Assembly (NCBI GenBank): GCA_001263235.1
Contig: LGRD01000005.1
Coordinates: 1 to 64,000 of the forward strand
Reading direction: 5' to 3'
DNA length: 64,000 nt
From: Methylibium sp. NZG
Lineage (GTDB): Bacteria > Pseudomonadota > Gammaproteobacteria > Burkholderiales > Burkholderiaceae_C
Shown here: piece after piece, positions 49,093-57,622 of the stretch
How the letters are laid out: the number at the start of each line of letters is the position of its first letter
How positions within the stretch are numbered: position 1 is the stretch's first letter
Notes under the pieces: model-generated
Seen by the model: the letters and a program-made list of their open reading frames with translations, nothing else
Told to the model about the DNA's origin: nothing
The model's database searches: none
Made by a program: the position numbers and the translations under genes

Positions 49093-51060
49093 ATGCCGCT
49101 TGACACGCTGCACCGGGTGACGGCGATGCCCACCGTGGTCACCCGCGTGCTCTCCGTCATCCCGCCGATGACGCAGCTGAACACGCCGTATCCATCCACC
49201 GCCTACCTGACCGGCTTTTTGCGCTCGCGCAATGTCGATGCCGTGCAAGCGGATCTGGCGCTCGCGCTGATCCTCAAGCTGCTCAGCACCGACGGCTTGG
49301 CGGCGGTGCGCGAGTGCATCGCTGCGCTGCCGGCGCCGCAGCGCACGCCGCGCGTCGCCACGTTCGACGCGCAGTTCGATCGCTACGCCGCGACGATCGA
49401 GCCCGCGATCGCCTTCCTGCAAGGCCGCGACAGCACGCTGATGCACCGCATCGCGGGCCGCAGCTTCCTGCCCGAAGGCCCGCGCTTTGCAGCGCTCGAC
49501 GAGTACATCGACCCCGACGGCGGCGACCCGATGGCCTGGGCCTTCGGTGCGCTCGGCACGCACGACCGCGCGCGCCACCTCGCCACGCTGTACCTGAACG
49601 ACATCGCCGACGTGCTGCGCGACGCGGTGGACCCGCGCTTCGAGTTCGTGCGTTACGCCGAAAGCCTGGCGCAGAGCCAGCCGACCTTCGAGCCGCTGGC
49701 GCAAGCGCTGGCCGCGCCTCACAACCTGGTGGACCGCACGCTGCACACGCTCACGCTGGAGGCGCTGGCGCTTCACAAGCCGACGGTGGTGCTGGTGTCG
49801 GTGCCGTTCCCCGGCGCGGTGTACGCGGCCTTTCGCATCGCGCAGGCGATCAAGGCGCACGACGCGTCGATCGTTACCGTGCTCGGTGGCGGCTTCGTCA
49901 ACACCGAATTGCGCGAGCTCACCGAGCCGCGTGTGTTCGACCACTTCGACTTCGTCACGCTCGATGCGGGCGAGCGCCCGCTGCTGGCGCTGCTGGAGCA
50001 CGTCGCTGGCAAGCGCTCGGCGAACCGGCTGGTGCGCACCTACCTGCGCACCTCCCTTGGCACCCACGTTGGCGAAGTGCGCTACGTCAACTTCCCCGAG
50101 CCCGATGTGCCGTTCGACGACGTCGGCACCCCCACCTGGGACGGCCTGCCACTGGCGCGCTACCTGTCGCTGCTCGACATGCTCAACCCGATGCACCGCC
50201 TGTGGTCCGACGGCCGCTGGAACAAGCTCACCGTCGCACAAGGCTGCTACTGGAAGAAGTGCAGCTTCTGCGATGTGAGCCTGGACTACATCTCGCGCTA
50301 CGAGACCACCACCGCGGCGATGCTGGTCGATCGCATCGAGGCGATCGTCGCCGAAACCGGGCAGACCGGCTTTCACTTCGTCGACGAAGCCGCGCCGCCG
50401 AAGATGCTGAAGGCGCTCGCCGAAGAGCTGCTCAAGCGTCGTGTGTCGATCTCATGGTGGGGCAACATCCGCTTCGAAAAGAGCTTCACGCCGGCGCTGT
50501 GCCAACTGCTGGCCGACAGCGGCTGCATCGCGATCTCGGGCGGGCTCGAGGTCGCATCCGACCGCTTGCTGGCGCTGATGAAGAAGGGCGTCTCGGTCGA
50601 CCAGGTGGCGCGCGTGACGCGCGGTTTTGCCGACGCCGGCATCCTGGTGCACGCCTACCTGATGTACGGCTTTCCGACGCAGACGGTGCAGGACACGGTC
50701 GATGCGCTGGAGTACGTGAGGCAACTGTTTGAGGCCGGCTGCATCCACAGCGGCTTCTTCCACCGCTTTGCCTGCACGGTGCACTCACCGGTCGGCCGCG
50801 AGCCGGCGGCGTACGGCGTCACGCTGCTGCCGCTGCCGCCGGTGTCGTTCGCGAAGAACGACGTGGGCTTCGTCGACCCGACCGGCGTGGACCACGACGC
50901 GCTCGGCGTGGCACTGAAGAAGGCGATCTACAACTACATGCACGGCCTCGCGCTCGACGAAGACGTGCGGCGCTGGTTCAAGGGTGCCGGCCTGCACGCC
51001 GCCGTGCCGCGCACCCGCGTGGTGCGGCAGCACATCGAGCGCGCCTTGCGCTCGCGCTAG
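49093..51060 (+). CDS. B12-binding-domain radical SAM protein
   Basis: A 655-residue protein with an N-terminal cobalamin-binding-like Rossmann region (PTVVLVSVPFPGAVYAAFRI, SIVTVLGGGFVNTELRELTE) and a radical SAM core. The cluster motif is CYWKKCSFC (near residue 390), i.e. C-x4-C-x2-C instead of the usual C-x3-C-x2-C. Downstream, FHFVDEAAPPKMLKALAEEL and YLMYGFPTQTVQDTVDALEY fit the TIM-barrel. The substrate is unknown. Starts at 49063 (TTG) or 49126 are alternatives; I take 49093 because a TACACT box (49067-49072) lies just upstream. Confidence 0.82.
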   Translation: MPLDTLHRVTAMPTVVTRVLSVIPPMTQLNTPYPSTAYLTGFLRSRNVDAVQADLALALILKLLSTDGLAAVRECIAALPAPQRTPRVATFDAQFDRYAATIEPAIAFLQGRDSTLMHRIAGRSFLPEGPRFAALDEYIDPDGGDPMAWAFGALGTHDRARHLATLYLNDIADVLRDAVDPRFEFVRYAESLAQSQPTFEPLAQALAAPHNLVDRTLHTLTLEALALHKPTVVLVSVPFPGAVYAAFRIAQAIKAHDASIVTVLGGGFVNTELRELTEPRVFDHFDFVTLDAGERPLLALLEHVAGKRSANRLVRTYLRTSLGTHVGEVRYVNFPEPDVPFDDVGTPTWDGLPLARYLSLLDMLNPMHRLWSDGRWNKLTVAQGCYWKKCSFCDVSLDYISRYETTTAAMLVDRIEAIVAETGQTGFHFVDEAAPPKMLKALAEELLKRRVSISWWGNIRFEKSFTPALCQLLADSGCIAISGGLEVASDRLLALMKKGVSVDQVARVTRGFADAGILVHAYLMYGFPTQTVQDTVDALEYVRQLFEAGCIHSGFFHRFACTVHSPVGREPAAYGVTLLPLPPVSFAKNDVGFVDPTGVDHDALGVALKKAIYNYMHGLALDEDVRRWFKGAGLHAAVPRTRVVRQHIERALRSR

Positions 51061-51212
51061 CCAGGCGTGGCTTGTGGAAATACGATGGCGCCCGCTGCGG
51101 TGCCACCGCAGACCGGCGAAATCGCACGCTCGCAAAAATTCGGGTACGCCACTGCGGAACCGCTGTGGCAGTCTGCCGCTCTACGCCAACCGGACGCAGC
51201 GAAGGCATCAGC

Positions 51213-51551
51213 ATGGAGCCCGCTCTCTCCCACGCCGAGTTCTCCCGCACCTTGTGGTACCGCTACTTCTTCTACGGGTGGCTGTTCCGCGACGTGTGCC
51301 GCGGCAACCTGTGGCAGCGCTCGCAGGCGTGGCGCCACAACAAGGAGCAGTCGCGCTGGCTGCTCACCTACATGTGGCGCTGGCTGGTGCTGGGGCTCGT
51401 GCTGTTCGGCGTGGCCAGCTTCGTCGAGGTGATGCTCTTGAGCCCCACGCTGTCGGCGTTCTTCTACGTGCCATCAGCGCTGTCGGTGCCGTTCAACGTG
51501 GTGACGGCGGTGTGCTGGTGGTTTCTGCAGTTCGATCGGCACCTGCAGTAG
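51213..51551 (+). CDS. Small hypothetical membrane protein
   Basis: A 112-residue protein rich in Trp and Tyr with two transmembrane helices (WLVLGLVLFGVASFVEVMLL and ALSVPFNVVTAVCWWFL). The ATG at 51213 gives the N-terminus MEPALSHAEFSRTLWYRYFF. No recognised domain. It lies between the radical SAM gene and the YbjQ-type gene. Confidence 0.6.
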   Translation: MEPALSHAEFSRTLWYRYFFYGWLFRDVCRGNLWQRSQAWRHNKEQSRWLLTYMWRWLVLGLVLFGVASFVEVMLLSPTLSAFFYVPSALSVPFNVVTAVCWWFLQFDRHLQ

Positions 51552-51623
51552 GCGAGTCGATGTCGCCGCGCCGGCCCGGCCGGCGCGATCCGCGCGAAGC
51601 GGCAGGCCCCGCCAGCGCGCCGC

Positions 51624-51977
51624 TCAAGCCATCTTCGCGGCGGTGCCGCTGACGGCCACCATCATCATGCCGTTGGTCTCGCCCAGCACCTCGTAGTCGA
51701 AGTCGATGCCGACGATGCCGTCGGCGCCGAGCTCGCGTGCGGCCTCCATCATGTCCTTCAGCGCCGCGTCGCGCGCGCCCGAGAGCGCACGCTCGTAGCC
51801 GCCAGCCCGGCCGCCGACCACGTCGCGCACGGTCGAGAACATGTCGCGGAAGATGTTCGCGCCGATGATCGCCTCGCCGTTGACGATGCCCAGGTACTTC
51901 TCGACCCGCGCGCCTTCGCCGCTGGGCACCACCGTGGCGAGGAAGAAGCCGCCTTCCGTTTTCGAGAACCAGCCCAT
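51624..51977 (-). CDS. YbjQ/UPF0145 family protein
   Basis: A 117-residue protein of the YbjQ (putative heavy-metal-binding) family: YLGIVNGEAIIGANIFRDMF at the N-side, then GYERALSGARDAALKDMMEA and ADGIVGIDFDYEVLGETNGM. AGGAG lies about 7 bp before the ATG at 51977, which gives the N-terminus MGWFSKTEGG. The frame extends upstream without support. The biochemical role of the family is not established. Confidence 0.85.
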   Translation of the reverse strand: MGWFSKTEGGFFLATVVPSGEGARVEKYLGIVNGEAIIGANIFRDMFSTVRDVVGGRAGGYERALSGARDAALKDMMEAARELGADGIVGIDFDYEVLGETNGMMMVAVSGTAAKMA

Positions 51978-52125
51978 GCTCAACTCCTGAGGGTTTGCGA
52001 TGGGGCGAACGATAGCGGAAGGCGCGGTGGCTTTCACGGTCTTGACATCTTGGTGGTCGACCATCAACGGATGAGGCTTGTCGCGTGCGTCAAGCGTCGA
52101 CGCAGAGTGCATCGGAAGGATGGTC

Positions 52126-52491
52126 ATGGCGAGGTCGGGCTGGTGGGGCACGCTCGGAGCGGCAACCGTGGCCGCCGCCTTGGCAGCATGCGGCGGTGGT
52201 GGGGATTCTTCTGCGCCCGCGAGCGCAGGGAGTCCTTCTCCGGCGCCGGCTCCTTCGCCGGCCCCGCCTTCTTCTGGACCGGCGGACACCGCCAATGGCA
52301 AGCGGCTTTACCTGCAGCATTGCAGCTCCTGCCACAACGTGCCGCCCGATTCGCGGGCGGTCCTTGCTGCGGGCGACGGGTCGCAGGTCGTTCTGGTGAT
52401 CGCCCTCGTTCGAGTGATGAACATCCTGCAGACAACGATCGGGCCCACGGAAGCGCGCGACATCGGGGGCTGGTTGAAAGACCCGCGCTGA
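52126..52491 (+). CDS. Small c-type cytochrome lipoprotein
   Basis: A 121-residue protein with a lipoprotein signal (ATVAAALAACGGGG, lipobox Cys near residue 22), an Ala/Pro/Ser linker, and a short cytochrome c domain with haem motif CSSCH (near 65-69). The domain is short for class I cytochromes; the Met in RVMNILQ is a possible sixth ligand. GGAAGG about 6 bp upstream decides the start at 52126. The role is unknown; it would lie in the envelope. Confidence 0.8.
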   Translation: MARSGWWGTLGAATVAAALAACGGGGDSSAPASAGSPSPAPAPSPAPPSSGPADTANGKRLYLQHCSSCHNVPPDSRAVLAAGDGSQVVLVIALVRVMNILQTTIGPTEARDIGGWLKDPR

Positions 52492-52540
52492 ACCGGCGCC
52501 GCCGCGCGGCGGCCGTGGTGCACTTTCCGGTGGTGCCCTT

Positions 52541-53530
52541 TCAGTCGGCGGTCGCGGTCGCGGTCGCGGTTGCGGTTGCGGTCGCGTTCACGCGCTCGGA
52601 CTCGCGGCGTTGCTGCGCAGGCACAGCATCTAACCTCAGCAGCGGGTTGCCCATGCGGATCGCCCGCCCTTCGGCGATGCCCTCGCACAACGACATGCCG
52701 GCCGGAACCAGCACGATGATCGTCGAGCCGTGCTCGAACCAGCCCATCTCCTGGCCCTTGGCGAAGCCGGCATCGCATGGCATCTCGTTCGGGCCGCGGT
52801 ACTTCAGGTGCAGCAGCACATTGAGAAAGTGCAGGCGGATGCTCGCCACCAGCACCGCGGCCACCGGCACCAGCGTCACCACCTGCCCGCCGGCCGCCAA
52901 CCGCGTGCGGACAAGCGCACGTTCGTTCTTGCAGAACAGCCGCTCGACGCGTTTGAGCGCGATCGGGTTGACGTTCCAGGTGTCGCCCGAGAGGTAGCTC
53001 ACGTGGTCCACGCGGCAGTCGTGCGGCGCGTGGAAGCGGTGGTACATGCTGGAGGTCAGGCGCAGCGTCACGTAGGTGCCGCCGCGGTACTCGCGAACCA
53101 GCGAGTCGGCCAGCACCGAGCGGCCGAACAACTCTTGCAGCGTGTAAGGAAAGCCCTTGGCCTGGAACACCTGGCCGTCTTCCACGCGGCCGCAGGCGCC
53201 GACGATCCCGTCGCTGGGGCTGCACAGCACGTTCGGGTCCGTGTCGATCGTGCGTGCGCCCGGTTGCAGCTCGCGGGTGAAGCAGTCGTGCAGGCTGGTG
53301 AAGCGCTGCTTCTTCGCATCGCTCAAGTCGAGCTCGGCAAACAACTTCCATGCGGCGATGGACAGGTGGCGCACGAGCGGCTGCTCGATCTTGCTGAACC
53401 AGCCCATGAAGCGCGTCAGCGCGATGCGCGGAATGCGGTTGGTCAGCAGGAAGTTCAGGTCTTCCTGCTGAAGGACTCGGTCGCGAAGGTTCCGGAGTGC
53501 TTGCATGGCTCGAAGGCTTTTCGGTTTCAT
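52541..53530 (-). CDS. psd: Phosphatidylserine decarboxylase
   Basis: Makes phosphatidylethanolamine from phosphatidylserine at the inner membrane. The 329-residue proenzyme shows the family blocks: SLHDCFTRELQPGARTID, CSPSDGIVGACG (catalytic Asp), SSMYHRFHAPHDCRV (catalytic His) and the self-cleavage site FEHGSTIIVL near residue 280, read as HGST where LGST is usual. The C-terminus ends in an Ala-Thr repeat encoded by a hexanucleotide array. I chose the ATG at 53530; the frame is open to 53566. It is divergent from the aminotransferase gene. Confidence 0.93.
   Translation of the reverse strand: MKPKSLRAMQALRNLRDRVLQQEDLNFLLTNRIPRIALTRFMGWFSKIEQPLVRHLSIAAWKLFAELDLSDAKKQRFTSLHDCFTRELQPGARTIDTDPNVLCSPSDGIVGACGRVEDGQVFQAKGFPYTLQELFGRSVLADSLVREYRGGTYVTLRLTSSMYHRFHAPHDCRVDHVSYLSGDTWNVNPIALKRVERLFCKNERALVRTRLAAGGQVVTLVPVAAVLVASIRLHFLNVLLHLKYRGPNEMPCDAGFAKGQEMGWFEHGSTIIVLVPAGMSLCEGIAEGRAIRMGNPLLRLDAVPAQQRRESERVNATATATATATATAD
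52550..52585 (+). repeat. Hexanucleotide repeat GGTCGC in the 3' end of psd
   Basis: Six units of GGTCGC or GGTTGC in a row, followed by a diverged copy. On the minus strand they encode alternating Ala and Thr just before the psd stop codon. Because the unit is 6 bp, gain or loss of copies changes length but not frame. Confidence 0.85.
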
Positions 53531-53583
53531 CGGCTTGTCAATAGAGAGCGGTACACAGGCACCCACTGAACACGAGGTCTTCG

Positions 53584-55260
53584 ATGAACGACATGTTTCC
53601 GATGGTGGCGCTGGGGCTCGCTTCTGTGGCGCTGGCGTATCCGATGGTCAAGCAGCGGCTTGAGCTGTCGCAGGCCAAGCACCCGTCGCTGACCGGCCAC
53701 TCGCGCATGGCCAAGCGCGTGGCGCGGTGGCTGCCTTTCTATGCGTTCGAGGGCGACGCCTTCTTCAGCTCCGACAAGGCGCCGCCCGACATCGCCGCAC
53801 GCCGGCAAGCTGCGCTGGCGCGGCTGTCGGAGACGTTCAACCAGCGCTTCCCCAAGTCGTTGGCGATGACGGCCGCCGCGCAGGACGGCATCGCCGACCT
53901 GCAATTCACCAGCGCCTACCGCGTGCCGTTCCAGTACAGCCGGCACTTGCGGCAGTTTTTGAAGACCGGCAGCTTCGTGCAGTCGTCGTCCGGCGTCACC
54001 GTGACCGATCTCGACGGAAACGTCTTCTTCGACCTGACCGGTTCGTACGGCGTCAACGTCTTCGGCAACGACTTCTACAAACAGTGCATCGCCGAAGGCG
54101 CGCGGCGCGTGCAAGACCTGGGGCCCGTGCTCGGCGCTTACCACCCGTGCGTGGCCGACAACGTGGAGCGGCTGAAGGCGATCTCGGGCCTGGACCAGGT
54201 GTCGTTCCACATGTCCGGCACCGAGGCGGTGATGCAGGCGGTGCGGCTGGCCCGCTACCACACGCGCAGTTCGCACCTGGTGCGCTTCTGCGGCGCCTAC
54301 CACGGCTGGTGGGAAGACGTGCAGCCCGGCATCGGCAACCCGCTGCCGCCGAACAAGACCTACACGCTGAAGGAGATGGACGAGCGTTCGCTGCGCGTAT
54401 TGCGCAAGCGCAGCGACATCGCCTGCGTGCTCGTCAACCCGCTGCAGGCGCTGCACCCCAATGCCGGCGCGCCGGGCGACTCGGCCCTGGTGGACAGCAG
54501 CCGCAGCGCGGAATTCGACCGCGAGGCCTACACCGCCTGGCTGCAGCAACTGCGCCAGGTGTGCAGCGAGCGCGGCATCGTGCTGATCTTCGACGAGGTG
54601 TTCGTCGGCTTCAGGCTCGCGCCCGGCGGTGCGCAAGAGTATTTCGGCGTGCGTGCCGATATGGTGACCTACGGCAAGACGCTCGGTGGCGGCCTGCCGG
54701 TGGGCGTGGTGTGCGGCCGAACCGACCTGATGAAGCGCTTTCGCGACGACCGCCCGGCCGACATCTGCTTTGCCCGCGGTACCTTCAACTCGCACCCATA
54801 CGTGATGGGGGCGATGCAGGTCTTTTTGGAGCGGCTGAGCAGCGCGCCGGTCAAGGCACTGTACGAAGGCCTCGACGCGCTGTGGAACCGTCGCGCACGT
54901 TTGCTGAACGACCGGTTGAAGGCGGCCGACCTGCCGGTGCAGGTGGCCAACCTGTCGTCCATCTGGACCGTGCGCTACACCGAACCGTCGCGCTACAACT
55001 GGATGCTGCAGTACTACCTGCGCGAGCAGGGCCTGGCGCTGAGTTGGGTCGGCACCGGCCGCCTGATCTTCAGCCTGAATTACTCCGACGCAGACTTCGA
55101 GGCTGTGGTGCATCGCTTCGTCGCGGCAGCGCAGGCGATGCGCGCCGATGGGTGGTGGTGGAGCGATGCGAGCCTGACGAACAAGGGAATCAAGCGGAGC
55201 ATCTTGCGGGAGATGCTGTCGAGCTTTTCTCCCTCTCCCTCTGGGAGAGGGCAGGGGTGA
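53584..55260 (+). CDS. Class III aminotransferase (glutamate-1-semialdehyde aminomutase-like)
   Basis: PLP enzyme of 558 residues. An N-terminal extension of about 110 residues begins with a hydrophobic helix (PMVALGLASVALAYPMV). The class III fold follows: VTVTDLDGNVFFDLTGSYGV, HMSGTEAVMQAVRLAR, CGAYHGWWEDVQ, IFDEVFVGFR, and the PLP lysine in MVTYGKTLGGGLPVG. Motifs are those of GSA-AM-like aminotransferases; the substrate is not known and the anchor is unusual for HemL. The last dozen codons (SFSPSPSGRGQG) are encoded by repeat element copy B, suggesting the original C-terminus was replaced or extended. Confidence 0.85.
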   Translation: MNDMFPMVALGLASVALAYPMVKQRLELSQAKHPSLTGHSRMAKRVARWLPFYAFEGDAFFSSDKAPPDIAARRQAALARLSETFNQRFPKSLAMTAAAQDGIADLQFTSAYRVPFQYSRHLRQFLKTGSFVQSSSGVTVTDLDGNVFFDLTGSYGVNVFGNDFYKQCIAEGARRVQDLGPVLGAYHPCVADNVERLKAISGLDQVSFHMSGTEAVMQAVRLARYHTRSSHLVRFCGAYHGWWEDVQPGIGNPLPPNKTYTLKEMDERSLRVLRKRSDIACVLVNPLQALHPNAGAPGDSALVDSSRSAEFDREAYTAWLQQLRQVCSERGIVLIFDEVFVGFRLAPGGAQEYFGVRADMVTYGKTLGGGLPVGVVCGRTDLMKRFRDDRPADICFARGTFNSHPYVMGAMQVFLERLSSAPVKALYEGLDALWNRRARLLNDRLKAADLPVQVANLSSIWTVRYTEPSRYNWMLQYYLREQGLALSWVGTGRLIFSLNYSDADFEAVVHRFVAAAQAMRADGWWWSDASLTNKGIKRSILREMLSSFSPSPSGRGQG

Positions 55261-55400
55261 GGGCGGCGACCGTGGCGGTGCGCCGCCCCTCACTTGCAGT
55301 GCGCGTCGGGGCTTGCATGCCCCGACTGCTCCGCGGGCTCGCCGCATGCGGCTCGAAAGCCCCGCTTCGCCCCCAACCCTCTCCCCAGAGGGGCGAGGGA
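55228..55400. repeat. Composite hairpin element, copy B (end of aminotransferase gene)
   Basis: Left stem CCCTCTCCC-TCT-GGGAGAGGG (55231-55251) followed by CAGGGGTGAGGGC; central stem GTCGGGGC/GCCCCGAC (55305-55326) with loop TTGCAT; right stem CCCTCTCCCC-AGA-GGGGCGAGGG (55377-55399). Same order and spacing as copy A at 41632-41818. The aminotransferase stop (55258-55260) lies inside the left arm and the next gene ends at 55406. Confidence 0.7.
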
Positions 55401-55405
55401 GCAAA

Positions 55406-56005
55406 TCAAGCCTTCACGTGCGGATCGATCAACTCACCCCGCAGCAAGTGCAGCGGCGCCTTGTAGTAAAGCATGATGTCGTGGAACGGATCGGTCAGGA
55501 TCTTCGTCATCCACACCAGCCCGGTCTGCACATCCTGCAGGAACATCAGGTGGATCGTGCGGAACAGCAAGCCGCCGATGCCCAGCGCCAGCCAGACGGC
55601 ACCGACCTGCCGCACGAAGCCCTCCAACGTGGTGCTCGGCTCCATCAACCCGAACAGGCTCGGCTCGATGTACAGCACCACCGGCGACAGCGCCCAGATC
55701 GACTGCAGCACCACCTTGCGGCGCAGGTTGTAGCCGACCTTGATGTCTTCCTTGTGCTCGTGCGTGGCCTGGTTCACCGTGTCGTAGCCCTTGGGCTCGA
55801 AGAAGAAGTGGCCGATCTGGCGGCTCGTCATCGCAATCAGCCAGCCCAGCAGCGCGGCCATCACCGGGTCGCTGAACATCAGCACGTACGCGCACACGAA
55901 GGTCACGGCGCTCAACAGATGCAGCGACTGGTTGATGCGGCTGTGGTGGTAATAGCGGTGGTCGTCCATGCGCTGGACGTGAAGCATCTGCAAGAAGTTC
56001 TTCAT
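55406..56005 (-). CDS. DUF962/Mpo1-like membrane protein
   Basis: A 199-residue membrane protein with about four helices. The N-terminus has YYHHSRINQSLHLLSAVTF and then RQIGHFFFEPKGYD, resembling DUF962, whose yeast member Mpo1 is an iron-dependent dioxygenase of 2-hydroxy fatty acids. The histidines needed for metal binding (HH, H in SLH, GH) are present; the assignment is by eye. The ATG at 56005 has GAGG about 9 bp upstream. The neighbours are lipid-related, which fits. Confidence 0.55.
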   Translation of the reverse strand: MKNFLQMLHVQRMDDHRYYHHSRINQSLHLLSAVTFVCAYVLMFSDPVMAALLGWLIAMTSRQIGHFFFEPKGYDTVNQATHEHKEDIKVGYNLRRKVVLQSIWALSPVVLYIEPSLFGLMEPSTTLEGFVRQVGAVWLALGIGGLLFRTIHLMFLQDVQTGLVWMTKILTDPFHDIMLYYKAPLHLLRGELIDPHVKA

Positions 56006-56178
56006 CGGGTGTCCTCGACCGACCGGGCACGGAGCGGCTCCCCTGCTCGCGATGGCTCGCTGGATGCTGCCTGCGTTCGATGACGCTGCGGTGACGCAGC
56101 GTTGCCGCAACGTGCCGCCACCCGGGGCGCGAACCAGGCGTGTGATCTATTTGCAGCGCGACCGAATCTTCAGGTGGC

Positions 56179-56196
56179 GTGTCATCGAACTGTTGC
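56179..56196 (+). promoter_or_regulatory. Weak PhoB-box-like site before the glycosyltransferase gene
   Basis: GTGTCAT-CGAA-CTGTTGC has the 7-4-7 spacing of a PhoB box (consensus CTGTCAT-N4-CTGTCAT). The first half matches 6 of 7, the second only its first four bases. It lies 22 bp before the ATG at 56219. Confidence 0.3.
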
Positions 56197-56218
56197 ACGC
56201 GATCGGCAGCATGCACGC

Positions 56219-57610
56219 ATGTTGCTCACTGACATACCTGAGGTCGAAGAGGTCGAGAGCCTGTCGGGCGCAGCGCGGGTGCCGCTGCGGGTGCCGGCCG
56301 AAACGCCACCGCTGGTCGAGATGTCAGCAACGGTGCCATCGCGAGCGGCTGCGCCTGCGCCACGGCCCACGCTGCGCATCGCCGTTGTGACCGAAACCTA
56401 CCCGCCCGAAGTCAACGGCGTCGCGATGACGCTCGCACGCTTCGTCGACGGCTTGCGCCAACGCCACCACGACGTGCAGCTCGTCCGCCCGCGCCAGCAC
56501 GCTGACGACGTGGCGCAGCAGGGCGATCACCTCGACGAAGTACTGGTGCCCGGCCTGCCGATCCCACGCTACGCGCACCTGAAGATGGGCCTGCCCGCCA
56601 CGCGCGCGCTGTGCCGGTTGTGGACGCAACAACGGCCCGACCTCGTGCACCTGGTGACCGAAGGGCCGCTCGGCTGGTCTGCGTTGCGGGCAGCGCGCAA
56701 GCTGGGGCTGCCGGTCAGTTCCGACTTCCGCACCAACTTCGACGCCTACAGCGCCCACTACGGCTTCGGCTGCTTGCGTGCGCCGATCGAGGCCTACCTG
56801 CGCCACTTCCATAACCGCACTTTGTTGACATTGGTGCCCACCGAGGCCATGCGCTCGCGGCTCGGCGCACGCGGCTTCCAGCGCCTGCAGGTGGTGGCGC
56901 GCGGGGTGGACACCGAACTGTTCCACCCCGAACGGCGCAGCGACGCGTTGCGCAGCCGCTGGGGCGCGGGGGCGCAGACGCAGGTGGTGCTGTTCGTCGG
57001 CCGCCTGGCGCCAGAGAAGAACCTCGACACGCTGGTGGCTGCCTATCAAGCGATGCAGCAGGCGCAGCCCGACAGCCGGCTCGTACTGGTGGGCGACGGG
57101 CCCGCGCGCGAGGCCCTGCAGCAGCAATGCCCGCACGCCGTTTTCACCGGCCAGCGCACCGGCACCGACCTCGCCGCGCACTATGCGTCGGCCGACGTGT
57201 TCCTCTTCCCCAGCATCACCGAGACGTGGGGCAACGTCACCGCAGAGGCGATGGCCAGCGGCCTCGTCGTGCTGGCCTACGACTGCGCAGCCGCTGGCCA
57301 GTTGATCCGCTCGGGCGAGAACGGCGTGCTCGCGCCACTGTATGACGCCCAATCCGGCGACACCCATGCCTTCATCCGCCGGGCCGTCCGCCTGGCGACG
57401 GTGCGCGACGACACCCGGGCAATGCGCCAGAGCGCGCGGCACACCGCAGCCGAGTGGGGCTGGGACCGCGTGGTCGACCAGTTCGAGGCCGCGTTGCTGC
57501 ACACCGCACGATCCGCACGTTGCGGTGCCACGCCCGCTCACGCTGACTTGCCCGATGAACTCGACGCGAGCACCTGCTCCGACGTCATCCTGCCCCGATT
57601 CGGTTCCTGA
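56219..57610 (+). CDS. GT4-family glycosyltransferase
   Basis: A 463-residue retaining glycosyltransferase. The N-domain starts RIAVVTETYPPEVNGVAMTL, the hallmark of the GT4 mannosyl/glucosyl transferases acting on lipids; the C-domain has VVLFVGRLAPEKNLDTLVAA, LVGDGPAREALQQ and the E-x7-E-type FPSITETWGNVTAEAMASG. Such enzymes make mannosyl- or glucuronosyl-diacylglycerol in several bacteria, so a glycolipid product is plausible. The start at 56219 is chosen; Met at 56318 is another option. It is followed by the LplT-like gene. Confidence 0.85.
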   Translation: MLLTDIPEVEEVESLSGAARVPLRVPAETPPLVEMSATVPSRAAAPAPRPTLRIAVVTETYPPEVNGVAMTLARFVDGLRQRHHDVQLVRPRQHADDVAQQGDHLDEVLVPGLPIPRYAHLKMGLPATRALCRLWTQQRPDLVHLVTEGPLGWSALRAARKLGLPVSSDFRTNFDAYSAHYGFGCLRAPIEAYLRHFHNRTLLTLVPTEAMRSRLGARGFQRLQVVARGVDTELFHPERRSDALRSRWGAGAQTQVVLFVGRLAPEKNLDTLVAAYQAMQQAQPDSRLVLVGDGPAREALQQQCPHAVFTGQRTGTDLAAHYASADVFLFPSITETWGNVTAEAMASGLVVLAYDCAAAGQLIRSGENGVLAPLYDAQSGDTHAFIRRAVRLATVRDDTRAMRQSARHTAAEWGWDRVVDQFEAALLHTARSARCGATPAHADLPDELDASTCSDVILPRFGS

Positions 57611-57622
57611 ACGCCGTGCCCG

